DNA of 64,000 nucleotides, taken from Marinicella sediminis. GTDB taxonomy: Bacteria; Pseudomonadota; Gammaproteobacteria; Xanthomonadales; Marinicellaceae. The stretch lies in the NCBI RefSeq assembly GCF_002000055.1, contig NZ_MVBD01000007.1, forward strand, positions 62,001-126,000. The letters run 5' to 3'. The notes under the pieces are model-generated. The model was not told the DNA's origin. It did no database searches and saw nothing but the letters and a program-made list of their open reading frames with translations. This document shows positions 18,608-28,103 of the stretch, one piece after another. Position 1 is the stretch's first letter; each line of letters opens with the position of its first letter. The position numbers were made by a program, and so were the translations under genes.

Positions 18608-18966
18608 TAACATGGCCGACAGTCTCATCAAGCCAAACCCCAAGATGAGGATCAAGACATTGCGGATGAATAAATAAAAAAAATCCCACGCCCAAAGGGT
18701 GTGGGATTAAGAGGTATAAACCGAATGTTTGAGAAATCGGTTTTAGGGCACATTTGTTATGTTAAACAATAACATACGCCTTCTTCTTAATGCAAGAAAT
18801 AAACTAAGTTTTTTTAGTTTTATTTTAAGAAAACTCTTTATGTTATTGATATATATGGATTATTAGTGTTTTGCAAGCACAATGCCCGCTGATGCGACTT
18901 GCTGTCCGGTCATTCAGCACCTGATCACCCATATGAAAGGACTTTATTTGGCCAACCCAATGAACC
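18608..18966. other. gene-free AT-rich stretch before glycosyltransferase gene
   Basis: No protein frame is supported here. It contains the hairpin at 18682-18708, a short TGTTAT/ATAACA stem near 18757-18776, an AAACTAA/TTAGTTT stem near 18801-18820, and an AT-rich run at 18780-18870 that could hold the promoter of the next gene. No clear ribosome site lies directly before ATG 18967. Confidence 0.5.
18674..18708 (-). terminator. rho-independent terminator facing the minus strand
   Basis: A 12-bp stem (AATCCCACGCCC/GGGTGTGGGATT, one G-T pair) has an 8-base A-run on its left, which reads as a U-run only on the minus strand. On the plus strand only TT follows the stem, so it would be a weak end for the rdgC operon. 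No minus-strand gene lies upstream of it. Confidence 0.55.
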
Positions 18967-21900
18967 ATGAACTCAATTCAAAACCAACTGAAAAAAACCC
19001 TCAGGCAGAGTCAATTCAACACCAGTAACGGCCAATACGTCGTTGCTCAGGTCACCATTGTGGTACCGGTGTATAATGGCTTTGATGCATTGAAACAATG
19101 CTGTCTTGCATTATTGGAAAACACCCCACATGTGCACCCTGTGTGCTTTCTGAATGATGCCAGTACCGATGAACGGGTGAAACCTTACCTCGATCAACTG
19201 ACCGACAAGTGGCCTCACCTGACCGTGATACACCGCCCGCAGAACCAGGGTTATCTGCACAACATCAATCAGCACATGAATGACTCACCTGGGAATCTAC
19301 TGCTGCTCAATGCCGACACCCGGGTGACATCGGGATGGTTGGACGAACTGCTGGAAATAGCCAGTGACTCCAGGGTGGGCGCGGTCTGCCCTTTGTCTGA
19401 CAACGCCACGTTGCTTTCCTTGCAAAACCACCATCCCAAAATGGACTTATCGGTTTTCTCGGGCCGATGGTACCCATTACCCACCGCTGTGGGGTTTTGC
19501 CTGCTGCTCAAACAACAGGTACTGGAGGAGTTGGGTGGATTTGACCCCTATTACCACCCTGGTTATGGTGAAGAATGTGATTACAGTATGCGGATTCGTC
19601 AACTCGGGCTCCAGGTGGCCAGCGCACCTGCTGCCTTTGTGTATCATCAGGGTTCAGCCAGTTTTTCCTGTCAGGCATCCACACTGCAGTCCAGACATCA
19701 ACTGCTGCTGGACTTGAGGTGGCCTGATTACCAGGCTGAAGTGGCCCGTTTCATGGCTTTTAACCCGGCCAGTCTGATTGATGCCTATCTACACAATCAT
19801 CGTCACCCAGGTAAGCACCTGCTGCACGTGGTACACGGTTTGGAAAACAAAGGCGGGGTAGAACAATTCACCCGCCAGTTGTTACTCAGAATGGATGACA
19901 GCTTGATACACTCCGTACTGGTGCCCTACCAGTTGAGCGACGCTCTGCAACAACAATTTGCCCAAAAGCGGATTCATGTCATTGTCCACCCCATGCCGAA
20001 AAGCCTGGCCAATCATGTGGTTTTTAATTTTCCGGCTGATCCCTGGCATGACTTGCACGACCAACGGTTCGTCCAACTGATAGCCGCGGGTGGTTATGCC
20101 GGTGTTCACTTTCATTCTTTGGTTGGTGTGGGCACCATGTTGTGGCCTCTGCTGTGCCATCAGCTCGATATCCCCTATTGGTTTTTCTTTCATGACCACA
20201 CCGGCCTGTGCCAGATTTTCAGTCTCAGTAACACCGTTGATGGACAGGAAGTCTATTGTGGAAAAACACATTGGCAACCCGATGTTTTGGACTGTAAACG
20301 ATGCATCAGGCAAAAAACCCAGAAAGCCGCTCTCGACACAGAAGACTTTATGGCCCTCAGAGAACGGCTTTACCAACGAATTGTTGAGGGTGCCAAAAAG
20401 CTGTATTTTCCCAGTGTATACCTGCTGAACAGCTATCTGAAAAAATACCCAGCCATCAAAAACCGGTCACAAGTGCTGGATCCTTGTTTCTACCCCAACC
20501 ATTCACAGCCACTCAGAGCAATCACTCAACACCCGGTGAAGCTGGCTTTTTTGGGCCAGTTTGGCTCTTTAAAAGGTGCCGGGACATTCCTGCAGCTGTG
20601 CCAATTGATGGGTTCAAGGGACTTCGAATGGCATGTCATTGGAGGCATTGATCCGAGGTATAAACAAGCCTTGAAAACTTTGAACATTCGATGTCATGGC
20701 TCCTATGAGACCTCTCAATTGGGTGAATTGCTGAGCTCCATTGATCTGGTGATTTTCACCGGCCAGATCCCTGAAACTTATGGCATCACACTCACTGAAG
20801 CCATGTTGCATGGTACACCGGTCATCGCCCCGGATGTGGGGGCTTTGGGGCAGCGAGTCAATCCGGGCGTGCACGGCCTGTTGTATCCGCCTGGTGATCT
20901 GCATGCCCTGCAAAACACCATCGGCAAATGGGTCAACGAAAACCTCCCAGATCATGCTGACCGAACCATTGAGTACCGGGACAGCCAACCAGACAAGGTG
21001 GCAGTGATCACCGCCAATTACCATAAACACACCCCTGATAAAACCACCCACAATGGTCAAACACTCTCCGCAACAGACCGTGGCTATTGCCTGAAGCCAC
21101 CGGCCAACAGCGCGTATCAACAGATGTCTGAGTGGTTGAATGCACCACGTACACTGGAAGCCGCTGCCGATTGGCAGGATGCCCCAGAGGGTTTACGCTG
21201 CCTGATCCTTGGCTCTGACTCAACAGCCCGTCAACAGACCAGACAATGGTTATCCAATCAACTCAAATCACCTGAATTCATCCAACCCGCTCACGTGGAT
21301 TCGCTGGACGCACAATCCCCTGTCCTGGTCATTGAAAGTGGTCACAAAACCAATGAGAATTTGGGCAACTGGGTCAGTTGTTTTGCCCGACAATCCAGCC
21401 TGTTAAGTACTGCAGATTTTGCCCTGTTCGATCAACAAGAACAGTTCTACGCTCCACAGTTTGCCGGTTTATATTCATGGCAAAATCACCTGACCAGATA
21501 CGAGGCCATTGGCTGTATACTGGCACGGGGCAGCGCTCTGAAGACCTGCCTCAGCCAATCACCCAAACAGACTGACTGGAGTGTGGCAGACTGTCTGCGA
21601 TTGACTCATCAGCAACAGCCCGGTCGCATCAGTCACTTTCCATATTACAGTTATGCCATGCCAGACACCTGGTGGGTTAACAACTGGAAAACCCGATCAG
21701 CACAGGAATCTAACCAGTCTGTAAGCTTGTCTCATTGGCGCAAAGTCTATCTACAAAGAAAACTGAAATTACGGGTGGTCACTGAGTGCCATCGTGATCC
21801 TCAGCAAACCAAGCTGTGGCTTGATCACCTGCGACAACAAACCCTGCTGGCGCAACCGTGGTGCGAGCTCATCAGTTTGAACGCCCTTGCGGAAAATCCG

Positions 21901-23490
21901 TACAACCCGGCAGCAGAAGACTCCGGTTATACCCACGTGATGTACCTCAGAGACAACGTCCGTTGCCGGCACCCGGATTGTCTTGAAAAATTGTTGATCA
22001 GTTTGCTTAATACCGAACTGGATGTGGTGTCAATGGCATTGGCCAAAGACCGTCATGGTGACTACCTGATTGCCAACAAGCAAGGTGGCGCACCTTATTT
22101 TGTCAGTCCCGGACAAATCAGAGACCGGCGTTTTGACAAGCCATTTCAAGCCTGGGAACACGAACTGATAGATGATGATTGTGTGGTGTATAAGCTGCAA
22201 GCCTGGCAGCAAATCAGGCCCCTATTGAACAGCAAAGAAATGCACTACAACGCATTGCGCTGCTCATTGGCTTTGCAGCAAGGGCAAATGAAGGCAGGCG
22301 TTATTGAAATCAAAGGACTTTACAAACAGGGCACTCCCGCACTGGATTTATCAGCCCCCATCAGTTCATTGGGCCAACAAAGACAAACTTTGACTGAGCT
22401 GAACCAACACCGTCTGCCACTCAGCCATTATCCTGCCGCATTCAGTACCCGTCGACTGGCTGAACCTGATCATCTGATCACCTCATTCAAAACACCAAAA
22501 AACCTGCCCAGGGTAGTGGCTTTTGCCCATGACCACTGGGCCAGCGGTTTTTACCGGGTCACCGCTCCACTGACTGCATTGGCTGCCGCCAACCACATCA
22601 GTGTGCACTTTCTGCCGATTGCCAGTCAGCAACATCTGCCCACCCCTTATGAATTACACCGGTTACAGCCTGACGTTCTGTATATTCAGCACTATTATTC
22701 TGATGCCCGGCTGGCCGCACTGAAACAATTCAAAAAGCAACTGAACATCAGGGTGGTACTGGACATCGATGACTTAATGACCGACATACCCGATTACAAC
22801 CCCTTTGCCGAACAATCACCGGATGACATGGCTGAACGCCTGAGACAGGCCTTTTCTCTGGCTGACTTGGTGGTGACAAGCACCCGGTTTCTGGCCAATG
22901 AATATGCCCATTTACATCACGACATCAGGGTCATTGCCAATCGCTTGTCAAAAAACATCTGGCCCATGGGCCCAAAATACAGCCATAACCCGAAACCCCG
23001 TATTGGGTGGGCTGGTGCCGGTCAACATGAGGCTGACCTGCAGTGGCTGGTGCCTGTAATTGAACAAACCAGGGATGTTTGTCAGTGGGTGTTTTTTGGT
23101 GACCAGCCAAAGGGACTGACTGATACTGACATTGAATTTCATCCTCCTGTGCCTTTGGCCGAATACCCTGAACAACTACAACAATTACAACTGGACATGG
23201 CCATTGCTCCATTGGTTGACAACCCCTTTAACCAGGCCAAGAGTCAGTTGAAACTGATTGAATACGGCGCCCTGGGTTTACCTGTTGTGGCTTCAGATCT
23301 GGTCGCTTATCAACATTCTCCTGCTGTCTGCCTACCCAATGAACCGACACTCTGGAGCAAACAAATCGTTGAGTGGGCAAATCACCAGGAAGCCCGCCAG
23401 AAGGCTGGTATGAACATGAAAACATGGGTGGATGAACACTTCTGGCTGGAAGACCACTTGACCGAATGGCTGGCTGCTCTTGGTTTTTAA
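18967..23490 (+). CDS. multi-domain glycosyltransferase (GT2 + GT4 + further GT-like domains)
   Basis: The 1507-residue protein has no signal peptide or membrane segment. An N-terminal GT2 domain (about 25-260) shows VTIVVPVYNGFDALKQC, LNDASTDE, LLLLNADTRVTSGWLDEL and the GGFDPYY/GEECDYSMR acceptor region. A GT4 domain (about 284-650) starts HLLHVVHGLENKGGVEQF and has EAMLHGTPVIAPDVG. Residues about 935-1130 resemble a degenerate GT2 (DVVSMALAKDRHGD, MYLRDNVR). A second GT4-like domain (about 1180-1507) starts RVVAFAHDHWASGFYRVTAP and ends with YGALGLPVVASD. Such chained enzymes build O-antigen or capsule repeats with several sugar additions by one protein. The convergent methyltransferase may modify the same glycan. 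Confidence 0.88.
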   Translation: MNSIQNQLKKTLRQSQFNTSNGQYVVAQVTIVVPVYNGFDALKQCCLALLENTPHVHPVCFLNDASTDERVKPYLDQLTDKWPHLTVIHRPQNQGYLHNINQHMNDSPGNLLLLNADTRVTSGWLDELLEIASDSRVGAVCPLSDNATLLSLQNHHPKMDLSVFSGRWYPLPTAVGFCLLLKQQVLEELGGFDPYYHPGYGEECDYSMRIRQLGLQVASAPAAFVYHQGSASFSCQASTLQSRHQLLLDLRWPDYQAEVARFMAFNPASLIDAYLHNHRHPGKHLLHVVHGLENKGGVEQFTRQLLLRMDDSLIHSVLVPYQLSDALQQQFAQKRIHVIVHPMPKSLANHVVFNFPADPWHDLHDQRFVQLIAAGGYAGVHFHSLVGVGTMLWPLLCHQLDIPYWFFFHDHTGLCQIFSLSNTVDGQEVYCGKTHWQPDVLDCKRCIRQKTQKAALDTEDFMALRERLYQRIVEGAKKLYFPSVYLLNSYLKKYPAIKNRSQVLDPCFYPNHSQPLRAITQHPVKLAFLGQFGSLKGAGTFLQLCQLMGSRDFEWHVIGGIDPRYKQALKTLNIRCHGSYETSQLGELLSSIDLVIFTGQIPETYGITLTEAMLHGTPVIAPDVGALGQRVNPGVHGLLYPPGDLHALQNTIGKWVNENLPDHADRTIEYRDSQPDKVAVITANYHKHTPDKTTHNGQTLSATDRGYCLKPPANSAYQQMSEWLNAPRTLEAAADWQDAPEGLRCLILGSDSTARQQTRQWLSNQLKSPEFIQPAHVDSLDAQSPVLVIESGHKTNENLGNWVSCFARQSSLLSTADFALFDQQEQFYAPQFAGLYSWQNHLTRYEAIGCILARGSALKTCLSQSPKQTDWSVADCLRLTHQQQPGRISHFPYYSYAMPDTWWVNNWKTRSAQESNQSVSLSHWRKVYLQRKLKLRVVTECHRDPQQTKLWLDHLRQQTLLAQPWCELISLNALAENPYNPAAEDSGYTHVMYLRDNVRCRHPDCLEKLLISLLNTELDVVSMALAKDRHGDYLIANKQGGAPYFVSPGQIRDRRFDKPFQAWEHELIDDDCVVYKLQAWQQIRPLLNSKEMHYNALRCSLALQQGQMKAGVIEIKGLYKQGTPALDLSAPISSLGQQRQTLTELNQHRLPLSHYPAAFSTRRLAEPDHLITSFKTPKNLPRVVAFAHDHWASGFYRVTAPLTALAAANHISVHFLPIASQQHLPTPYELHRLQPDVLYIQHYYSDARLAALKQFKKQLNIRVVLDIDDLMTDIPDYNPFAEQSPDDMAERLRQAFSLADLVVTSTRFLANEYAHLHHDIRVIANRLSKNIWPMGPKYSHNPKPRIGWAGAGQHEADLQWLVPVIEQTRDVCQWVFFGDQPKGLTDTDIEFHPPVPLAEYPEQLQQLQLDMAIAPLVDNPFNQAKSQLKLIEYGALGLPVVASDLVAYQHSPAVCLPNEPTLWSKQIVEWANHQEARQKAGMNMKTWVDEHFWLEDHLTEWLAALGF

Positions 23491-23497
23491 GGTTTTA

Positions 23498-24346
23498 TTA
23501 CAGACCCAGACGGGCTTGTAACTGATGAATCAACAGGGTTTGTTTTTTGAGCTGCAACTCCAGCGCAGCGACCCGTTGATCTGTGGCTATCAGGGTTTTG
23601 ATCTGCTGTTCATAATGATTGAACAAGTGATTATCAGCCTCATTAAACACGCTGTTTGGAGTTGATTGTTCAAAGGCCCGCAGTGATTCAGCAGCATCGC
23701 TGGCCACGGCGATCAGGTAAGTCGGAGCCCCTGTTTGGCTGATCAGTGACTGTTCATGACCTTGCGCAGCATGGATCAATTGAGCATCTGTGGTCTCGTC
23801 ATCCAAACGCATCAATGTCGAATTGGTGGTCAGTTGCTGCCCATAAAAAAGGCTGTGTGCGAAATGTTGTTGAATGAAATTTTTGAATTCTTTCGCTTCC
23901 AGCTCCCTCACATGGAACTCATTATGTGCCTCGTGTCCTGAATAAACTGCTTTGTCAGGTGTGGACATCACCAGCACGCCATCTGTTTTTAACAGGCGCT
24001 TGAATTCAACCAACAGGTTTTCATGGTCAGTCAGGTGTTCCAGGGTTTCAAATGACACCAGAACATCCATTGATGCTGATGACAAACCTGTGTTGAGGAT
24101 ATCCCCCGCGATAAGTCTCAGGTTTGCTCTGCCGTGGTATTTGGCCCGGGCTTGCGCCACCACAGCCGCGTCCATATCCATCCCGGTGACCTCGCTGGCC
24201 ACCGCCGCCATCAAAGCGCTGCCATAGCCCTCCCCACAAGCCAGATCTGCCACCACTTTGTCTTTGATGAATTGGCACACCCAATGATAGCGATGCCAGT
24301 GCTCGTACCAGGCATGGTATGGGTTGGTGGCATCATAACGTTCCAC
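23498..24346 (-). CDS. class I SAM-dependent methyltransferase with coiled-coil tail
   Basis: The 282-residue protein has a SAM-binding Rossmann core: motif I VADLACGEGYGSALMA (about residues 30-46), an acidic GMDMD after strand 2, and VLVSFETLEHL after strand 4. The last 45 residues are a heptad-like helix (VAALELQLKKQTLLIHQLQA), common in surface-glycan methyltransferases. The start is GTG 24346; no strong ribosome site is visible, and it lies 16 bases after the preceding minus-strand gene. It converges on the glycosyltransferase with 7 bases between stops. A sugar or glycan-tip methylation role is inferred. Confidence 0.82.
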   Translation of the reverse strand: MERYDATNPYHAWYEHWHRYHWVCQFIKDKVVADLACGEGYGSALMAAVASEVTGMDMDAAVVAQARAKYHGRANLRLIAGDILNTGLSSASMDVLVSFETLEHLTDHENLLVEFKRLLKTDGVLVMSTPDKAVYSGHEAHNEFHVRELEAKEFKNFIQQHFAHSLFYGQQLTTNSTLMRLDDETTDAQLIHAAQGHEQSLISQTGAPTYLIAVASDAAESLRAFEQSTPNSVFNEADNHLFNHYEQQIKTLIATDQRVAALELQLKKQTLLIHQLQARLGL

Positions 24347-24362
24347 AGTTGGGAAGGATCAA

Positions 24363-25007
24363 TCAGAACCCGCCGCTGGGGGGACGGTCAAAGCCATCGG
24401 CAAAAATCAGGTTTGGCAAGTCACCAAAGGCTTCCACATCAGTAGAATCAAAGCCTGCGGTGCTCGGATCATCGGACAGAAAGAAGCTACCTGAAGGACC
24501 ATAAATCTCGGCCTGATTAGAGATGATGTTCAGGCCCGGATCCAATTCCGTGACAGTCACATCAAATTCAACAAAGGCAAACCACTCTGGAGCAATGCTG
24601 CCCAGGTTGACGTACACAAAGTCCTGGCTGTCACCTGCCATGTTGCCATTGATCACAAGTCCCTGGGTCACACCAACTGTACCGAGGTTTAATTCCAGCT
24701 CAGAGGGCAATACATCCAGCACGAACATGCCGGATACACTGGAGGTCTCGTTGTTGATGACTTCGACAGTGTAATGCAATTCATCACCCAGGGTGATGTC
24801 GCCACTGTTGTCATTGTCGGCCGAGAGAAACACCGATTTATTTGCCGTGATATCGACAAATCCTGAACCTCGAAAATGGCTGTCATTGGCATAGACCCAT
24901 TCAGCACTGTTCTGCATAATGGGCGCCGGGCTGTTGTCGTCGGCCTGGGTTTGTCCCGCTGGGATGGTCAATGTCATTGCACTGACCGTTGTAATGATTT
25001 TTTTCAT
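24363..25007 (-). CDS. exported DUF11-like protein with IFADGFD tail
   Basis: The 214-residue protein begins with a signal peptide (MKKIITTVSAMTLTIPAGQTQA). The body resembles one DUF11/Ig-like beta-sandwich (DITLGDELHYTVEVIN, VLDVLPSELELN, FVEFDVTV). Near the end is NLIFADGFD followed by RPPSGGF, the tail shared by other exported proteins in the window. ATG 25007 is chosen with AGGA nine bases upstream; TTG 25016 is in frame. A possible co-transcript with the methyltransferase downstream is suggested by the 16-base gap. Function unknown. Confidence 0.7.
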   Translation of the reverse strand: MKKIITTVSAMTLTIPAGQTQADDNSPAPIMQNSAEWVYANDSHFRGSGFVDITANKSVFLSADNDNSGDITLGDELHYTVEVINNETSSVSGMFVLDVLPSELELNLGTVGVTQGLVINGNMAGDSQDFVYVNLGSIAPEWFAFVEFDVTVTELDPGLNIISNQAEIYGPSGSFFLSDDPSTAGFDSTDVEAFGDLPNLIFADGFDRPPSGGF

Positions 25008-25205
25008 ATCAATCAATCCTTTTGTTGATGAACACCTGCATCAGAACAATGCCCGTTTGGGCTCCGGTCTGATGCCTTGGTTGTGTCATTATAACCAAGT
25101 TCTGAAAAATTGACCACGATTTTGTACCTGATTGAGCACCACAACCATTCAAGCCTGGCTGAATGACTGAGGTTTTAAGGGGTATTGGACTGAAAAACAG
25201 CGGAT

Positions 25206-26900
25206 TCAATAGCCTGCGGCCTGACCATCCTTGCGGGATTCTGATGCCCCCCAATAAACCCCGTTGGGGGCTTTCATGATGGCCTGATACCCGCCATAAG
25301 GTCCATTGGCAAATTGTATCTTGTGCCCCATCCGCATCAGTGACCTGATCGTTTCATAAGGAAAGCCGGTTTCCAGATTAAGGATTCCGCCATCGGTCAT
25401 TATTTCATCGGTTGGCTCCGATGAACCAGTGTGGTGGATGCGGGGTGCATCACCAGCAGCCTGTACATCCATACCAAAATCAACCATATTGATGACAATC
25501 TGAGCATGACCCTGTGGTTGCATGGCACCACCCATCAAACCAAAACTCATGAATGGCTCGCCTTGTTTGGTTATGAACGCAGGAATGATGGTGTGAAACG
25601 GCCTCTTGCCACCTTCAAACACATTGAAATGACCCGCTTCCAGGGAGAACATTTCACCGCGGTCCTGCAGGATAAAACCCAACCCTGGCGGCGTCATACC
25701 AGAGCCCATGCCGCGGTAATTACTTTGAATCAATGAGACCATGTTGCCGGCCGCATCTGCGGTGGTCAGGTAAATGGTGTCACCATGACTGAGTGCCGGA
25801 TTCCCGGCCGGATAGTGTTTGCCGGCTTTCTTCAGATCAATCAACTTAGCCCGTGACCTGGCATAAGGTTTGGCTATCAGATCAGCAACGGGAATGTCGT
25901 TGAATGCCGGATCTGCATAGTATTTAGCACGGTCTTCGAATACCAGCTTTTTGGCTTCAGTGAACAGGTGGACATATTCGGCAGAGTCGTGTTGCATGCC
26001 GCTCAGGTCAAACTGTTCCATGATGTTGAGTATCTGCAGCGCAGCGATGCCCTGGCCATTGGGAGGTAACTCCCAAACATCATAGCCACGGTAATTGGTG
26101 CTCACCGGCTCCACCCACTCACCACGATGGGTGGCAAGGTCTTCATAACTCAAAAAACCACCATTGGCCTGCATATATTCTGCAATGGTGCGGGCCATTT
26201 TCCCGGTATAAAATGCATCTCTGCCACCTTTTACCAACTTTTTCAGGGTCTTCGCAAGATGGGGGTTTCTCCATATCTCACCCTCTTTTGGGGCCTGTCC
26301 ATTGAGGGTAAATTGCTCAGTAAATCCAGGCCATTGGCTGAGAATAGGTACTGACCGGTTCCAGTAATAAGCAATCAATTGGGATACAGGGAAGCCTTGT
26401 TCAGCATAGTCAATGGTTGGCTGCAGCACAGCTTTCATTGGTAGCTGGCCAAACCGGTCATGCAACATGAACCAACCATCAACCGTACCAGGTACCGATA
26501 CCGGTAAGGGACCATGGGAAGGGATTTTTTCGTATCCATTATCCAGGAACCACTGCCTGCTCAGGGATTTGGGCGATCGGCCTGAGCCATTCAGGCCATA
26601 CAGCTTTTGGCTCCTGGCATCCCAGACAATGGCAAATAGATCACCGCCTATACCATTTCCGGTGGGCTCCACAAGTCCGAGCATGGCATTGGCGGCAATC
26701 GCCGCATCCACGGCGTTGCCCCCTTTTTTCATCACATCCAGGGCCACTTGGGTGGCCAAAGGCTGTGAGGTGGCGGCCATGGCCTGAGTGGCCAAAACCG
26801 GTGAACGGGTAGCAAAATCGCGACCAGTGACCCGATCAGCGGCCAGCGCCGTACAAGTCATCATCAATAAAAACAAGATTTGTGAGGTATTTTTAATCAT
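25206..26900 (-). CDS. ggt: gamma-glutamyltransferase
   Basis: The 564-residue exported enzyme (signal SQILFLLMMTCTALAA) hydrolyses or transfers gamma-glutamyl groups, such as from glutathione. The large subunit holds GGNAVDAAIAANAMLGLVEP and GNGIGGDLFAIV. The self-cleavage nucleophile Thr375 lies in SHGDTIYLTTADA, which would start the small subunit. SFGLMGGAMQPQGH and GMDVQAAGDAPR are family elements of the small subunit. No lipobox is seen. It is divergent from the 26966 gene. Confidence 0.92.
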   Translation of the reverse strand: MIKNTSQILFLLMMTCTALAADRVTGRDFATRSPVLATQAMAATSQPLATQVALDVMKKGGNAVDAAIAANAMLGLVEPTGNGIGGDLFAIVWDARSQKLYGLNGSGRSPKSLSRQWFLDNGYEKIPSHGPLPVSVPGTVDGWFMLHDRFGQLPMKAVLQPTIDYAEQGFPVSQLIAYYWNRSVPILSQWPGFTEQFTLNGQAPKEGEIWRNPHLAKTLKKLVKGGRDAFYTGKMARTIAEYMQANGGFLSYEDLATHRGEWVEPVSTNYRGYDVWELPPNGQGIAALQILNIMEQFDLSGMQHDSAEYVHLFTEAKKLVFEDRAKYYADPAFNDIPVADLIAKPYARSRAKLIDLKKAGKHYPAGNPALSHGDTIYLTTADAAGNMVSLIQSNYRGMGSGMTPPGLGFILQDRGEMFSLEAGHFNVFEGGKRPFHTIIPAFITKQGEPFMSFGLMGGAMQPQGHAQIVINMVDFGMDVQAAGDAPRIHHTGSSEPTDEIMTDGGILNLETGFPYETIRSLMRMGHKIQFANGPYGGYQAIMKAPNGVYWGASESRKDGQAAGY

Positions 26901-26911
26901 TTCGTTAACTT

Positions 26912-26940
26912 TTGTGTTGCTGGTTCGTAATGATTATAAT
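26912..26940 (+). promoter_or_regulatory. sigma-70 promoter for the 26966 gene
   Basis: TTGTGT (26912-26917), a 17-base spacer and a perfect TATAAT (26935-26940) lie 25 bases before the ATG at 26966, in the gap shared with the divergent ggt gene. Confidence 0.65.
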
Positions 26941-26965
26941 CGATCTTTTTTAGGCGGACGTGAAT

Positions 26966-27508
26966 ATGGCGGAGCAAAATTACAGCAAGAACGGCTTACT
27001 GGACTTTCTCAAAGAGGCTGCTGTAACCGGCATCATGAACCCAGGGGTGGCCCGCAGCCGAAAAACCGCCGCAGAAAAACTGTTGGATCACGTCACTGCT
27101 GAAGAACGCATCAACCTGCGGATGCTGGATGTTGATGAATTGTGCTCACGCATACACAAAATGGAAGACAGTTCAATTCGCGAAGAAGCCATGAATCTTT
27201 ACAACTCACGGCTCAAATCTGCCCTTGCTGACTACTTTGACTGGCTGAATAACCCCGAAGCTTTCACCTCAACAGGTTCCAATATGGCTCCTGTCAAACA
27301 AGTTCAAAAAAGAGATTTGGAAGAACAAAAAGCCCTTGAATCGATTGCCCTGCACCATGCCGGTACTCAGGACGACATCATTCCGATTCCATTGCGTGAA
27401 GACTTGATTGTCTATCTGCAAGGCTTGCCGTTGAACCTGACTGGTGCTGAGGCCAAAAAAATTGTCAAAGTGGTCAAAGCCTATGTTCAGGGAGCCGATG
27501 ATGAATAA
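26966..27508 (+). CDS. conserved-type hypothetical cytoplasmic protein
   Basis: I do not recognise this 180-residue protein. It has no signal or membrane segment, and is charged and mostly helical. Two parts can be seen: an N-terminal helical region (FLKEAAVTGIMNPGVARSRK, AEERINLRMLDVDEL) and a C-terminal region (IPIPLREDLIVYLQGLPLNL, AKKIVKVVKAYVQ). A variable Gln/Glu-rich linker joins them. It starts at ATG 26966 (GTG 26960 is possible). Its last codons overlap the start of the next gene, so the two are translated together and probably act as a pair. Confidence 0.65.
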   Translation: MAEQNYSKNGLLDFLKEAAVTGIMNPGVARSRKTAAEKLLDHVTAEERINLRMLDVDELCSRIHKMEDSSIREEAMNLYNSRLKSALADYFDWLNNPEAFTSTGSNMAPVKQVQKRDLEEQKALESIALHHAGTQDDIIPIPLREDLIVYLQGLPLNLTGAEAKKIVKVVKAYVQGADDE

Positions 27509-28091
27509 ATACCTGATGTATGCACCAATGGCTGTCTTCGGACTGGCCGCTTTTTTCTTGTTTCAGTATTTCATGGCGCAAAACACCGAATTTGCTTTTC
27601 GTGACAATTTGGTACCGGAGCTGATTGGGTTTTGTCTGGAGGGATTTTTCTGGATTGGGCTGTTATCTTATTTTCAAAAAAGCCGTGAAATGCAGCGCAA
27701 GAATGAGTTGTGGTTGTCCTTACGGGGTTCTTTGCGCAGCTTTTTATCTTATCTGGATATTGGCTTTCTCGACAAACACGCCGAACCGATGCCTTCAGTG
27801 GCCTTAGAAAAAGACCCCCATGTTATTCGCCGTTTCATTGAGCAGGTAGAATCACAGCAACTGGATTTGGAGAGCATGGTTTGTCTGAAACAAACCTGTA
27901 TTCACTCACTGGCGCTGGTCAGGGATTTGGTCCCGGTGGCTGCTCAGCTGAGTGCCGGCCACATGCGCTGGTGGATTGCCATCACCGATTCCATGCGTCA
28001 ACTGGCCGACGCGAATAACCGCGAAAACATTGAAAAAAGCACCCTGTTACTGCTCAGAAATATCGAGGAATTTGATGCTTTGGAGTATTGA
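27498..28091 (+). CDS. two-helix inner-membrane hypothetical protein
   Basis: The 197-residue protein has two N-terminal hydrophobic helices (about 6-25, MYAPMAVFGLAAFFLFQYF, and about 38-56, ELIGFCLEGFFWIGLLSYF). A cytoplasmic helical part of about 140 residues follows, with charged segments (DPHVIRRFIEQVESQQLD). I know no matching family. ATG 27498 overlaps the end of the 26966 gene by 11 bases; ATG 27501 is equally possible. The membrane anchor plus coupling suggests that it tethers its neighbour at the membrane, which is inference. Confidence 0.65.
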   Translation: MMNKYLMYAPMAVFGLAAFFLFQYFMAQNTEFAFRDNLVPELIGFCLEGFFWIGLLSYFQKSREMQRKNELWLSLRGSLRSFLSYLDIGFLDKHAEPMPSVALEKDPHVIRRFIEQVESQQLDLESMVCLKQTCIHSLALVRDLVPVAAQLSAGHMRWWIAITDSMRQLADANNRENIEKSTLLLLRNIEEFDALEY

Positions 28092-28103
28092 TCAAAATCG
28101 CCC

